Shown: piece after piece, positions 1 through 8,419 of the stretch | Numbering within the stretch: the first letter of the stretch is position 1 | Layout: each line of letters begins with the position of its first letter | Assembly (NCBI GenBank): GCA_046294735.1 | Contig: JBKBKB010000004.1 | Coordinates: 62,001 to 126,000, forward strand | DNA: 64,000 bases | Direction of reading: 5' to 3' | Source: 34-65-8 sp046294735 | GTDB lineage: Bacteria > Pseudomonadota > Alphaproteobacteria > Sphingomonadales > Sphingomonadaceae | Translations under genes and position numbers: made by a program | The notes under the pieces: generated by a model | Databases searched by the model: none | Told to the model about the DNA's origin: nothing | Seen by the model: the letters and a program-made list of their open reading frames with translations, nothing else

Positions 1-386
1 TGGTCCCCGACAGAGTGCCAGTAGAGTGCATCGTCAATGGCGAAGGTCTCGACCAGGTCAGGCGGCATGATGAAGCGGCCGCTATCATCGAACGCCACCT
101 TGTCGAAGGCGTTGAGCTGGGCCTGCCAGGTCAGCCGGTCAAAGGGCTTGTTCGCTGCCGCCGCATCCTGCCGCGCCTGTTCGATCAGGGCGCCGAAATC
201 ACGTTTGCGCGACAGCCCGAAAGCGGACACACACTCCCATTCGGGATGGATATCGAGACAGATCGTCTTGGCCGCGCTCGAGTTCTTGAGATCGGTGCGG
301 AAATCGACCGGAATCGCGAACCGGCCCTTCTCGTCCTTCAACGAGAAGCCGTAGCCGCTGAAACCTTCGAATTCTTCGCCCGACAC
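1..386 (-). CDS. mraZ: Transcriptional regulator MraZ (partial, runs off left edge)
   Basis: MraZ is a DNA-binding regulator of the division and cell-wall (dcw) cluster, with two AbrB-like half domains. The N-terminal half is clear: the signature DEKGR followed by F-A-I-P lies at about residues 18-26, and a second segment with the dipeptide WE and the R-K-R-D-F stretch follows. The start is a GTG at 386 with a G-rich ribosome site just upstream; no in-frame ATG fits better. The gene is cut by the window edge after about 128 codons, near the end of a typical 140-170 residue product. By family synteny rsmH, ftsL and the penicillin-binding protein gene should follow to the left. A four-repeat operator-like element lies upstream, suggesting autoregulation. 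Confidence 0.88.
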   Translation of the reverse strand, partial: MSGEEFEGFSGYGFSLKDEKGRFAIPVDFRTDLKNSSAAKTICLDIHPEWECVSAFGLSRKRDFGALIEQARQDAAAANKPFDRLTWQAQLNAFDKVAFDDSGRFIMPPDLVETFAIDDALYWHSVGD

Positions 387-536
387 CTTCGCCCCGTCCC
401 CTCGTCGCAAGGTTGCGCTGCAGGCATGACCTCCCCGCTGTCACCCGCGCACGAACGCGAGCAACGCGAACCGCACGGGCGGCACGCAACAGCAAACAAC
501 CTGCCTGATGGAGGGTGGTATTAACCCTGCTTTATT

Positions 537-570
537 GGGGATGGAAGGGGTAAAATGGGGATGAGCGGGG
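537..570 (-). promoter_or_regulatory. Putative MraZ operator: four GGGG boxes at exact 10-bp period
   Basis: GGGG occurs at 537-540, 547-550, 557-560 and 567-570, one helical turn apart, with A/T-rich spacers. MraZ of E. coli binds direct TGGG-type repeats with the same 10-bp period upstream of its own gene. Here the G-run is on the strand opposite to mraZ transcription. The array lies in the 207-bp gap between mraZ and its upstream neighbour, beside a possible -10 hexamer TAATAC read on the minus strand near 508. The function is inferred; the periodicity is observed. Confidence 0.65.
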
Positions 571-593
571 ATATCACGGATTTTCCGTGTTAA

Positions 594-1460
594 TCATACC
601 CCTTCATCCTCGTTCACCGACCGGCTTGTCGGCCCGCCACCGGGCCCGGGAACAGCTTTTCCCGCCCTCGCCCGTGCTGTCCCCGCCGCAGCGCGAACGA
701 GCGAGTCGATCAGCCGGACCAGGGCGGCCTGTCGCTGCGCCAGCGCATCATCGTCCGTGTCCTCGAACAGCGCGGCATCAGCGATCAGTGTGACCGCGCC
801 CCGCCCGATCAGGCACCGGGCCACCACCCCGCCAGCTTCGATCTGGCAATCGGCCGCGGCGGGCGCACCTTCGCCGGATCTGTCGCGGGTCCGCCACCGG
901 CCTGACACATTGATCGGCAGGTCGCCAGCCACCCGGTCCACCACCACAATTTCCCCCACTGCCTGATCTTCGGCGAATTCAAGGATCAGCCCCCAGCGGG
1001 CAAGGATCGGTGACAGCAGCACCGTATCCTGCGGCCGCCGGCGGTCGCCCAGCGCAAAACGGCTCTCCGCCGTCAGGGCCGGATCGGCAAAGACCAGCGC
1101 CTGACCGCCCGACCTGATCCAGTTGTCCAACGCCACGTTCTCGGCCGGTGACAGCGGGCGCGGCTGGGCCAGCAGCAAGGCATGAACCCGGTCCAACCCC
1201 CCATCTTCCGCCAGAGTATCAAGCGGCACCAGCCGATGGCCCCGCTTCTCGATCGCGCGGCGGGGCCACGGCATTTCCCCATCCGGCGCAAGCATCTCGG
1301 CCAGGTCGGCGGTCTCGGCCCAGTACACCGGCAAGGTCGTAAACAGCCCGATCGATGCGGCGGGCACGTCACTGCCGGTCGCGGGTTCCTTCCCGCAGGA
1401 TACCAGCACGGCAAGAAAAGCAAGCAGCAGGCCGGACGATTTACGGGGTAGCCGCACCAT
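594..1460 (-). CDS. GldG-like (DUF4350-type) lipoprotein
   Basis: A 288-residue exported protein of unknown role. The N-terminus is a lipoprotein signal (hydrophobic stretch, then L-V-S-C at about residues 19-22). The body resembles the GldG / class-I amidotransferase-like domain of gliding-type ABC systems: a strand-helix pattern with the segment L-L-A-Q-P-R-P-L-S-P near residue 95 and then GGQALVFADP. GldG proteins normally sit beside an ABC ATPase and permease; none is here, so it is an orphan or uses partners elsewhere. It overlaps the end of the upstream small membrane protein by 20 bp, so the two are probably co-translated. The C-terminal 40 residues are rich in A, G, P and R and look disordered. 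The family assignment is moderate. Confidence 0.6.
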   Translation of the reverse strand: MVRLPRKSSGLLLAFLAVLVSCGKEPATGSDVPAASIGLFTTLPVYWAETADLAEMLAPDGEMPWPRRAIEKRGHRLVPLDTLAEDGGLDRVHALLLAQPRPLSPAENVALDNWIRSGGQALVFADPALTAESRFALGDRRRPQDTVLLSPILARWGLILEFAEDQAVGEIVVVDRVAGDLPINVSGRWRTRDRSGEGAPAAADCQIEAGGVVARCLIGRGAVTLIADAALFEDTDDDALAQRQAALVRLIDSLVRAAAGTARARAGKAVPGPGGGPTSRSVNEDEGV

Positions 1461-1803
1461 TGCCCTGTTCCGGCATGATCGCCGGTTCCTGCGGCGGCGC
1501 TGCCCCTTCCTGAACTGGCAGATCGGGCACCACCCCGGCTTCGGCCAGGGGATCGTTTTTCTTGGCCGCAGGCTGCTCCGCCACTGTTGCGGGCAATGTT
1601 CCGTCGCTTGTGCCAGACTGCGACTGTTGCGCGCCCTGCATGATCACGCTGGCGAGCGCGATCAGCAGGACCATGGTTGCCAGTCCTGCCAGGCCAATCT
1701 GCAACCGTTGAACGGCCTCGGCCCGCTTCATGCTGGGCGTGGCGGGGATATCCGCCGCGCTCAGCGCGTCGTCAGTGGGCATGAGGTCGCCTTGGCTCGC
1801 CAT
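1441..1803 (-). CDS. Small single-pass membrane protein, unknown
   Basis: A 120-residue protein with a charged N-terminal segment, one hydrophobic helix at about residues 36-56, and a Pro/Ala/Gln-rich tail of about 60 residues that should lie in the periplasm. I do not recognise a family. It is followed directly, with a 20-bp overlap, by the GldG-like lipoprotein gene and preceded by cysK with a 34-bp gap, so it belongs to the same minus-strand run. The overlap suggests that it and the lipoprotein work together. Base composition matches its neighbours. Confidence 0.55.
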   Translation of the reverse strand: MASQGDLMPTDDALSAADIPATPSMKRAEAVQRLQIGLAGLATMVLLIALASVIMQGAQQSQSGTSDGTLPATVAEQPAAKKNDPLAEAGVVPDLPVQEGAAPPQEPAIMPEQGNGAATP

Positions 1804-1837
1804 CAGGCCTGCATGGGTAGCCGAACGTCGGCGCCAG

Positions 1838-2839
1838 TCAATCGGCCTTGAGCCAGTCGAACACCGGCAGCCCCTTGGATGCTAGCCAGCCGGGGTTGTA
1901 AAGCGTTGAAAGATAGCGGAAGCCGGTGTCGCACAGGATCGTGGCAACCCGGGCACCCTTGCCCAGTTCCCGCCCCAGCGCCACCGCCCCGGCCACGTTG
2001 ATTCCGGAACTTAGGCCCAGACACAGCCCTTCCTCCCGCAGCAGGCGGGCGACCCACATCAGCCCTTCCTCGTCGGAAATGCGGAACTGGGTATCGATCG
2101 GCGCGCCTTCGAGATTGGCGGTGATGCGGCCCTGCCCGATCCCCTCGGCAACCGAGGTTCCCTCTGCCTTGAGCTCGCCGGTAGCGTAGTAACTGTAAAG
2201 AGCCGCGCCGTGCGGGTCAGTCAGCGCGATGGTAACTTTCTCGCTGCGCTCCTTGAGCCCCAGCCCGACCCCGGCGATGGTCCCGCCGGTGCCGGCCGCG
2301 CAGGTGAACCCGTCGATCCGCCCTTCGAGCTGCTGCCACAGCTCCGCTGCCGTGCCCTCGATGTGCGCCCGGCGGTTGGCGATATTGTCGAACTGATTGG
2401 CCCAGACCGCTCCCGGCATTTCTTCCGCCAAGCGGCGCGAGGTGTGGACGAAATGCCCGGGGTTGGCGAACTTGGTCGGCGGCACAGTGACCAGTTCCGC
2501 CCCCAGCGCCCGTAAGGTCGCCATCTTCTCCTGGCTCTGGTTATCCGGCATGACGATGATCGTCTTGTAGCCGCGCGCGTTGGCAACCAGCGCCAGCCCG
2601 ATGCCGGTGTTGCCCGCCGTGCCTTCGACTATCGTCCCGCCCGGCTCCAACTCGCCCCGCGCCTCGGCATCGCGGATGATGCCGAGCGCGGCCCGGTCCT
2701 TGACGCTGGCGCCCGGGTTGGCAAACTCGCACTTGCCCCAGATCTCGCAGCCCGCCGCCTCGCTCGGCCCCTTCAGCAGGACGAGCGGTGTATTGCCGAT
2801 GAGATCGAGGGTGTCGGTTGCGATTGGGCCTGAGATCAT
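1838..2839 (-). CDS. cysK: Cysteine synthase A (O-acetylserine sulfhydrylase-like)
   Basis: A fold-type II PLP enzyme that makes cysteine from O-acetylserine and sulfide in the cytoplasm. The PLP lysine is K47 in PGASVKDR; the cofactor phosphate loop G-T-G-G-T lies near residue 185, and the substrate-loop motif is E-G-T-A-G-N-T-G. The variant T-A-G-N-T-G in place of the common T-S-G-N-T-G is seen in alphaproteobacterial members. At 333 residues it is slightly longer than E. coli CysK (about 320). It could also be a cystathionine-synthase-like relative, but the N-terminal G-N-T-P-L and overall length favour cysteine synthase. It lies 42 bp downstream of the ferredoxin gene on the same strand. 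Confidence 0.85.
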   Translation of the reverse strand: MISGPIATDTLDLIGNTPLVLLKGPSEAAGCEIWGKCEFANPGASVKDRAALGIIRDAEARGELEPGGTIVEGTAGNTGIGLALVANARGYKTIIVMPDNQSQEKMATLRALGAELVTVPPTKFANPGHFVHTSRRLAEEMPGAVWANQFDNIANRRAHIEGTAAELWQQLEGRIDGFTCAAGTGGTIAGVGLGLKERSEKVTIALTDPHGAALYSYYATGELKAEGTSVAEGIGQGRITANLEGAPIDTQFRISDEEGLMWVARLLREEGLCLGLSSGINVAGAVALGRELGKGARVATILCDTGFRYLSTLYNPGWLASKGLPVFDWLKAD

Positions 2840-2881
2840 GCCCAGCGAACTAGGCGTTCAGGGCGACCGCCGCAACGAAGA

Positions 2882-3199
2882 TCAATCTTCAGGGGCGATA
2901 GTGACCCTCAGGCCATCAAGCTCAGCTGTGAAGGCCACCTGGCACGACAGGCGCGACGTGGCATCGCGGTGATCGCTGCTGTCGAGCAGGTCGTTTTCGT
3001 CCTCGCTCATGGCCGGAAGCTGGCCGACGAAGGCCGGATCAACGTGGATATGGCAGGTGGCGCAGGAACAGCACCCGCCGCACAGGGCCAGCAGTTCGTC
3101 GAACCCATTGTCGCGGATCGCTTCCATGACCGTAAGACCGTCAGCGACCTCGATGGTCGATTCCTCGCCTGCGCGGTTGACGACGATCAGCTTGGGCAT
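2882..3199 (-). CDS. Adrenodoxin-type [2Fe-2S] ferredoxin
   Basis: A 105-residue electron-transfer ferredoxin. The cluster ligands fit the vertebrate/Isc-type pattern C-x5-C-x2-C at C40, C46 and C49, with the fourth cysteine C86 in R-L-S-C-Q. Two additional cysteines (C43, C44) lie inside the loop. This class serves cytochrome P450s, Rieske oxygenases or Fe-S assembly; no such partner is next to it, so the acceptor cannot be named. It is the first gene of the minus-strand run that continues into cysK, and is divergent from the glycosylase gene across about 118 bp. Confidence 0.85.
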   Translation of the reverse strand: MPKLIVVNRAGEESTIEVADGLTVMEAIRDNGFDELLALCGGCCSCATCHIHVDPAFVGQLPAMSEDENDLLDSSDHRDATSRLSCQVAFTAELDGLRVTIAPED

Positions 3200-3317
3200 G
3201 ATGAGCGGTTCCCTTGTTGGTGGTGGCCCCGGCGGGAGCCAACTGGCGGCAGGCAGCTAGGCAAAGCGATGCCGATTTGCAAGCGGTGAGCGAGCCACTG
3301 CAAAAATGGAGAGCGGG

Positions 3318-3935
3318 ATGGGACTGTCACGGGAAGCCTTGCACGCCGGGATCGACGCCGCCGCCGCCATCGAGCCAGCCCTCGCCCGCGCAGTCGCTGC
3401 GGTAGGTTATCCCGAACCGCGCATCCGCCCGACCGGTTACCAGACACTGCTGCGCACCATTGTTGGCCAGCAGGTGAGCGTTGCGGCAGCTGCCTCAGTC
3501 TGGCGCAAGCTGGAGGCGGAACTGGGCGAGGCAATGCATCCCGGTGACTTGCTGGCGCGTGATTTCGACGCCCTGCGGGCCTGCGGCCTGTCCCGCCAGA
3601 AACAGAGCTATGCCCGCTCGCTGTGCGAGCTGGTCATGTCGGGCGAACTCGACTTGGGCAGCCTCCCCGCCGATGACGAACTCGCCATTGCCGAATTGAC
3701 CCGGATCAAGGGGATCGGGCGCTGGTCGGCGGAAATCTACCTGCTGTTTGCCGAGGGCCGTACGGACATCTGGCCGGCCGGTGATCTGGCGGTTCAGGCG
3801 GGGCTGCATCGCATTCTCGACCTGCCTGCGCGGCCCAGCGAAAAGGAAACCCGCGCGCTGGCGGAAAGCTGGCGTCCGCACCGGGGGGCAGTCGCAATTC
3901 TGACCTGGCATGCCTACAACAATCCCGCGCTATAG
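3318..3935 (+). CDS. DNA-3-methyladenine glycosylase II (AlkA/HhH-GPD family)
   Basis: A base-excision repair glycosylase that removes alkylated purines. It has the HhH-GPD fold: an N-terminal I-V-G-Q-Q-V-S helix, the hairpin L-T-R-I-K-G-I-G-R-W-S-A and then P-A-G-D-L-A-V, whose aspartate is the expected catalytic residue. At 205 residues it is the short form without the AlkA N-terminal TBP-like domain. The start at 3318 was chosen over an ATG 12 bp earlier because GGAGAG sits at the right distance. It stands alone on the plus strand; the next gene starts 76 bp later with its own ribosome site. Confidence 0.85.
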   Translation: MGLSREALHAGIDAAAAIEPALARAVAAVGYPEPRIRPTGYQTLLRTIVGQQVSVAAAASVWRKLEAELGEAMHPGDLLARDFDALRACGLSRQKQSYARSLCELVMSGELDLGSLPADDELAIAELTRIKGIGRWSAEIYLLFAEGRTDIWPAGDLAVQAGLHRILDLPARPSEKETRALAESWRPHRGAVAILTWHAYNNPAL

Positions 3936-4011
3936 GCGGTTGGTCGATTAGCCATGCAAAGCCACGCAGGATGGACTATCGAGCGCCAATCCAACCGCGA
4001 TGGAGTACGCC

Positions 4012-6066
4012 ATGAAGACCCTCGCCACCCTTCTGCTTGCCGCAACCGCATTGACGATGCCAGCTGCCGCAAGCGCCGACAACCATGCCCACAAGGGACA
4101 TTCGATGACCGAAGCGAATACCACCGCACCCCTGATCGAACGCCAGAAACTGTTCGGCAACCCGACCAAGGCGGGCGGGCAGATCAGCCCCGACGGCAAG
4201 TGGCTGAGCTGGCGCGCCCCGCACAACGGGGTGATGAACGTCTGGATCGCCCCGGTCTCCAACCCCGCTGCGGCCAAGGTCATGACCAGCGCCACCGACC
4301 GGCCGATCCAGCAATACTTCTGGTCACCCGACAGCCAGAGCCTGATGTATATCCAGGACAAGGGTGGAGACGAGAACTTCCTGCTCTATGGCATTGATCT
4401 TGCCACCGGGGCGGAGCGCACGATGACCCCGTTCGAGAACACCCGGGTCATGCTGGTGGGCTCGTCCAGCACGATCAAGGACAAGCTGCTGGTTGGCCTG
4501 AACAACCGCGATCCGCGGTTCCATGACGTGCACATGCTCGACCTCAAGACCGGCGAACTGACGCTGGTGATGGAAAACAACGCCTACGCCGGGTTCATGG
4601 CCGATAACAACCTCGATCTGCGCATGGCAGTCCGCCCCAATGCAGCCGGGGGGATGGACATGTTCCTGATCACCGACGGCAAGATTGCCGATACCCCGAG
4701 CGAAACGACCGGCCTGGAAGATTCGCTGACCACCAGTGCCGCTGGTTTCACCACCGATGGCAAGACAATGTATTGGATCGACAGCCGCGGTCGCAACACC
4801 GCCGCGCTGATCGCGCAGGATGTGGCCACGGGTGAAAAGCGGATCATCGCGGAAAACGACAAGGCCGACATTGGCGGTGCGCTCAGCAACCCCAAGACCG
4901 GCGAGATCGAAGCCTACAGCTTCACCTACCTGCGGACCGAATGGACTGCGATTGATCCGGACGTGAAAGCGTCACTCGACTGGCTGGGTAGCCAGCTCGA
5001 AGGCGATTTCGGCGTTCAGTCGCAGACCGAGGACAACAGCAAGTGGGTGGTCTGGAACGACCCGGTCACCGCGCCGACCAAGGCCTATATCTACGACCGC
5101 AGGGCCAAGACCCTGACCGAGTTCTACACCAGCCGTCCGGAACTGGTCGGGGCTCCGCTGCAGCCGATGCATCCGGTCGAAATCACCTCGCGCGACGGGC
5201 TGACCCTGCCGAGCTACCTGACCCTGCCGCCGGGCAGCGATGCCAATGGCGACGGGGTGGCGGAAAAGCCGGTGCCGCTGGTGCTGATGGTGCACGGCGG
5301 CCCGTGGGCGCGTGATGGCTATGGCTACAACCCCTACCACCAGTGGCTCGCCAACCGCGGCTACGCGGTGCTGGCGGTCAACTTCCGCGGCTCCACCGGG
5401 TTCGGCAAGGAGTTCATCAATGCGGGCAATCTCGAATGGGGCCGCAAGATGCATGACGACCTGATCGACGCGGTAAACTGGGCAATCGAGAAAGGCGTTA
5501 CCTCGGCTGACAAGGTGGCGATCATGGGCGGCAGCTATGGCGGGTACGCCACCCTTGCCGGCCTGACCTTCACCCCGGAGACCTTTGCCTGCGGGGTGGA
5601 TATCGTCGGGCCTTCGAACCTGGAAACCCTGCTGGAAACGATCCCGCCCTACTGGGCGCCGATCGTGGCCCAGTTCCATGAGCGGATGGGCAACCCCAAC
5701 ACGCCTGAAGGGCTGGCGCTGCTGAAGGAGCGCAGCCCGCTCTACTTTGCCGACCAGATCAAGAAGCCGTTGCTGATCGGCCAGGGCGCCAACGATCCGC
5801 GGGTCAAGCAGTCCGAAAGCGATCAGATCGTGGAAGCAATGAAGAAGGCCGGGATTCCTGTCACTTACGTCCTGTTCCCGGACGAAGGGCACGGGTTCGC
5901 CAAGCCCAGCAACAACATCGCCTTCAACGCGGTAACCGAAGCCTTTCTCGGCACTTGCTTGGGCGGCCGGATCGAGCCGATCGGCGACACGGTGAAGAGC
6001 TCGACCGCGCAGATCGTCGAAGGCAAGGATTATGTCGAAGGGCTGGCCGACGCGTTCGGTGGCTGA
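4012..6066 (+). CDS. Secreted S9 family prolyl oligopeptidase-like peptidase
   Basis: A serine peptidase of the prolyl oligopeptidase / dipeptidyl- or acylaminoacyl-peptidase group, 684 residues, exported. A classical signal peptide covers roughly residues 1-23, ending A-A-A-S-A-D. A WD40-like propeller region (repeated D-G-K / S-P-D type blades) covers about 35-400, followed by the alpha/beta hydrolase domain. The triad is visible: S508 in G-G-S-Y-G-G, D595 in N-D-P-R-V and H627 in E-G-H-G-F. The start at 4012 has GGAG six bases upstream; an ATG at 4000 would spoil the signal peptide. A strong hairpin follows the stop. It probably degrades peptides in the periplasm. Confidence 0.92.
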   Translation: MKTLATLLLAATALTMPAAASADNHAHKGHSMTEANTTAPLIERQKLFGNPTKAGGQISPDGKWLSWRAPHNGVMNVWIAPVSNPAAAKVMTSATDRPIQQYFWSPDSQSLMYIQDKGGDENFLLYGIDLATGAERTMTPFENTRVMLVGSSSTIKDKLLVGLNNRDPRFHDVHMLDLKTGELTLVMENNAYAGFMADNNLDLRMAVRPNAAGGMDMFLITDGKIADTPSETTGLEDSLTTSAAGFTTDGKTMYWIDSRGRNTAALIAQDVATGEKRIIAENDKADIGGALSNPKTGEIEAYSFTYLRTEWTAIDPDVKASLDWLGSQLEGDFGVQSQTEDNSKWVVWNDPVTAPTKAYIYDRRAKTLTEFYTSRPELVGAPLQPMHPVEITSRDGLTLPSYLTLPPGSDANGDGVAEKPVPLVLMVHGGPWARDGYGYNPYHQWLANRGYAVLAVNFRGSTGFGKEFINAGNLEWGRKMHDDLIDAVNWAIEKGVTSADKVAIMGGSYGGYATLAGLTFTPETFACGVDIVGPSNLETLLETIPPYWAPIVAQFHERMGNPNTPEGLALLKERSPLYFADQIKKPLLIGQGANDPRVKQSESDQIVEAMKKAGIPVTYVLFPDEGHGFAKPSNNIAFNAVTEAFLGTCLGGRIEPIGDTVKSSTAQIVEGKDYVEGLADAFGG

Positions 6067-6110
6067 CACCGCGCGCAATTGACGTTTGGGTAAACCGGTT
6101 GGCAAAATGG

Positions 6111-6146
6111 ACCGCGCGCGAGTAAGCACTCTCGCGCGGTTTCATT
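6111..6146 (+). terminator. Rho-independent terminator after the S9 peptidase gene
   Basis: The arm ACCGCGCGCGAG (6111-6122, with a 2-nt bulge) pairs with CTCGCGCGGT (6131-6140) around an 8-nt loop, and a T-rich tail follows. It lies 44 bp past the peptidase stop and just before the next gene's GTG. It therefore also argues against an earlier start for that gene. Confidence 0.7.
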
Positions 6147-6160
6147 TTGGGGGACAGGAC

Positions 6161-6967
6161 GTGGCGACCAGAAAAGCGATCTTCATCTCCGGCGGCGGGT
6201 CGGGCATCGGGCGGGCGATAGCGCTGAAGTTCGGCGGTCAGGGCTGGTTCGTGGGCCTCGGTGATATCGACAGCGAGGGGATGAAGCAGACCGCTGCGCT
6301 GATCGGCAACGGCTTCACCTACAGCCACAAGTTCGATGTCCGCGACCGCGCAGCCTGGGATGTGGCGCTGGAAGCGTTCTCGACCGCAGCGGGCGGGCGG
6401 ATCGACGTGCTGGCCAACAACGCCGGCATCCCGCTGGGCGGCTCACTGTCGGAAAACACCACCGATGAAATCGACCGCTGCATCGACATCAACCTCAAAG
6501 GCGTGTTCTGGGGCGCGCAGGCGGTGTTGCCGCACCTCAAGAAGACCGCCCCCGGCAGCGCGCTGATCAACACCGCCAGCGCGGCGGGGATTTACGGCAC
6601 CGGCGGCGCGTCGGTCTATTCGGCAACCAAGTTCGGGGTGCGCGGCATGACCGAGAGCCTTGACGCCGAATGGTCCGAATTCGGGATCAAAGTTGCTTCG
6701 ATCTGCCCCAGTTTCATCGAAACGCCGCTGCTTGACCATACCCCCAACCAGGGCAGCAACGAATCGATCCGCGAACGGGTCAAGGCAGCGGGGCTAGAAC
6801 TGACCAGCGCGGACGACGTGGCGCAAGCGGTGTGGGACGCCGTGCACGGCGACAAGCTTCACTGGATCGTCGGCAAGACCGCGCGCCAGATCGCCTTCGG
6901 AGCGCGCTGGATGCCCGGCCGGGTCCGTAATCGTTCGCGCGGGATGGCGCGGCCGCTGGGGCGCTAA
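6161..6967 (+). CDS. SDR family oxidoreductase
   Basis: A classical short-chain dehydrogenase/reductase of 268 residues, NAD(P)-dependent. The nucleotide loop G-G-G-S-G-I-G lies near residues 10-16; N-N-A-G, the catalytic serine in N-T-A-S-A-A, and Y-S-A-T-K follow in order. The C-terminal extension is basic (R-N-R-S-R-G-M-A-R), which may bind membranes. The substrate is unknown. The GTG at 6161 is preferred because it has GGGGGACAGG upstream, and an ATG 75 bp earlier would place a terminator hairpin inside the coding region. The gene ends 4 bp into the convergent gene on the other strand. Confidence 0.85.
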   Translation: MATRKAIFISGGGSGIGRAIALKFGGQGWFVGLGDIDSEGMKQTAALIGNGFTYSHKFDVRDRAAWDVALEAFSTAAGGRIDVLANNAGIPLGGSLSENTTDEIDRCIDINLKGVFWGAQAVLPHLKKTAPGSALINTASAAGIYGTGGASVYSATKFGVRGMTESLDAEWSEFGIKVASICPSFIETPLLDHTPNQGSNESIRERVKAAGLELTSADDVAQAVWDAVHGDKLHWIVGKTARQIAFGARWMPGRVRNRSRGMARPLGR

Positions 6968-8070
6968 CGCATCCGGGCGCGGGCAGCTTTGCCTTCATCC
7001 GACAGATAGGGTTCGATTTCCGGCCAGGGCACGGTGGCGGTTTCCTCACACGCGGTCAGCACGTGGGGAAAATCGGGGGTGAGGTTGAAGCCATCCGCGC
7101 TGAGGCCGAACCGCCAGAAATCCTGTTCCCGTGCGGCATCACGGCATTCGGCATCGCTGTCCTCAGGCCAGTGCTTCAGTGCCAGTTCGCGCAGTTCTTG
7201 TGACACGGGTGTGAGGTCATACTCGCTTTCGCCCCAGGCTGCTGCGCCCAGCCAGGATGCCAGCTTGACCTCTTCCCCTGAGGATCGATCGTAGACAGTC
7301 TGGAACGACCAGAAATTTGGGTGCGCGCCGCCGCAGAAGGCACCGACTGCGGTCTCGACCGCAAGGAACGAATCATCGACAAAGGCGGGGGCAATGCTTT
7401 GTTCCCACGACCCGTCAATGCCCAGCGAACCAAGCGAACCGGCCACGCACTGGACGAACTCATCCTCGACCACGCCACGCGGCAAAGCCGCTGCGAGCGC
7501 TTGCACAATCGGGGCATCACCAGGCCGAGAAGGAGCAAAGGTAAACCCCGTAATGGCGATATCGGAAAAATGGGCCGGCGGCTTGTAGGCGAGGCGGGTG
7601 AAGGCAAAGCCCGCCACTCCATCCTCGGTTCGATCGAAAGCGGCGGGCACCACGCGCCGAGCCATGAAGGCAGCAGAACTGCACGGAAGATCGTGATCTG
7701 CGCCGCCATCGAGCACGCCCTTGAGCGAAATCGGCAAGCGCCGACGGCCATCGCGCCAGGTGCCGGTGACTTCGTCGCTGCCAAGACCCTGCAACGTCCA
7801 GCGCGGCCCGGATTGGGCACCCCAGCTCTCACCCTCTCGGGCCTCGATCCAGCGCGAAGAGTCACCCGATCCGCTCAATCGAATTGGTTTCAGCTGGCTA
7901 TGGTAGTAATAGGCCCCGATTGCGCTGCCATCCCCCCAGGACTGAAGGCAGACCGTCACTGGATAGCGCCCGATAGTGCCTTCATAGACCCCGGCCCAGG
8001 CCGCATCTTCAGTTGCCTGCGCCGCGGTGGGGACCAGCAGCGCCGCCATCACAAGCAGGCGCGCAATCAT
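6964..8070 (-). CDS. Exported DUF3298-like protein
   Basis: A 368-residue protein with a signal peptide (residues about 1-19, ending A-A-Q-A). The N-terminal part contains a beta-rich segment with W-A-G-V-Y-E-G-T-I-G. The C-terminal half has the motif G-G-A-H-P-N followed by Y-D-R-S-S-G, typical of DUF3298 (RsiV-like) domains that follow a DUF4163 region. In RsiV such a domain binds lysozyme; here there is no anti-sigma segment or transmembrane helix, so that role does not follow. Its ATG overlaps the stop of the pterin dehydratase gene (ATGA), so the two are translationally coupled. A paralogous lipoprotein lies at 11.4-12.2 kb. Confidence 0.55.
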   Translation of the reverse strand: MIARLLVMAALLVPTAAQATEDAAWAGVYEGTIGRYPVTVCLQSWGDGSAIGAYYYHSQLKPIRLSGSGDSSRWIEAREGESWGAQSGPRWTLQGLGSDEVTGTWRDGRRRLPISLKGVLDGGADHDLPCSSAAFMARRVVPAAFDRTEDGVAGFAFTRLAYKPPAHFSDIAITGFTFAPSRPGDAPIVQALAAALPRGVVEDEFVQCVAGSLGSLGIDGSWEQSIAPAFVDDSFLAVETAVGAFCGGAHPNFWSFQTVYDRSSGEEVKLASWLGAAAWGESEYDLTPVSQELRELALKHWPEDSDAECRDAAREQDFWRFGLSADGFNLTPDFPHVLTACEETATVPWPEIEPYLSDEGKAARARMR

Positions 8071-8369
8071 ACGAGCTTGCCGATCGCCTTGGCCAGGCGC
8101 GTGTCGCGATGGGTCAAACCGCCCGCCCCGTGGTCGGCATCATGGGTGGTCAGTTCGATGGTTACGCGATTGTAGACGTTCGACCATTCTGGATGGTGAT
8201 CCTGCTTGTCCGCCAGCAGGGCAACCCGGGTCATGAACCCGAACGCCTCGTTGAAATCGGCAAACTCGAACGTGCGGGCAATGGCTGCCCCGTCCCGCGC
8301 CAGAGACCAGCCGGGCAGCGCCGCCAGCCAGGTTGCCAGATCTTCCTCACCGAGCTTTTCGACTGACAT
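8067..8369 (-). CDS. phhB: 4a-hydroxytetrahydrobiopterin dehydratase (PhhB/DCoH)
   Basis: Pterin-4a-carbinolamine dehydratase recycles the pterin cofactor of aromatic amino acid hydroxylases. This 100-residue protein has the full family signature: the catalytic D-H-H-P-E-W near residues 57-62, then N-V-Y-N-R-V and T-H-D-A. The length is typical (about 100). The ATG at 8369 is chosen because it gives the canonical N-terminus; a longer frame upstream has no family similarity. No phenylalanine hydroxylase gene is visible here. The stop codon overlaps the next gene's start, forming a two-gene unit divergent from ccmA. Confidence 0.9.
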   Translation of the reverse strand: MSVEKLGEEDLATWLAALPGWSLARDGAAIARTFEFADFNEAFGFMTRVALLADKQDHHPEWSNVYNRVTIELTTHDADHGAGGLTHRDTRLAKAIGKLV

Positions 8370-8419
8370 GAACTGCCCTTTCTTGTGACGCACCCGCCTT
8401 TCGCCTATCTCTCCAGCCC

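Noticed and set aside
4972..6129. Long antisense open frame across the S9 peptidase gene
   Set aside because: Its translation has no family features and it mirrors the GC-biased third positions of the real gene on the other strand.
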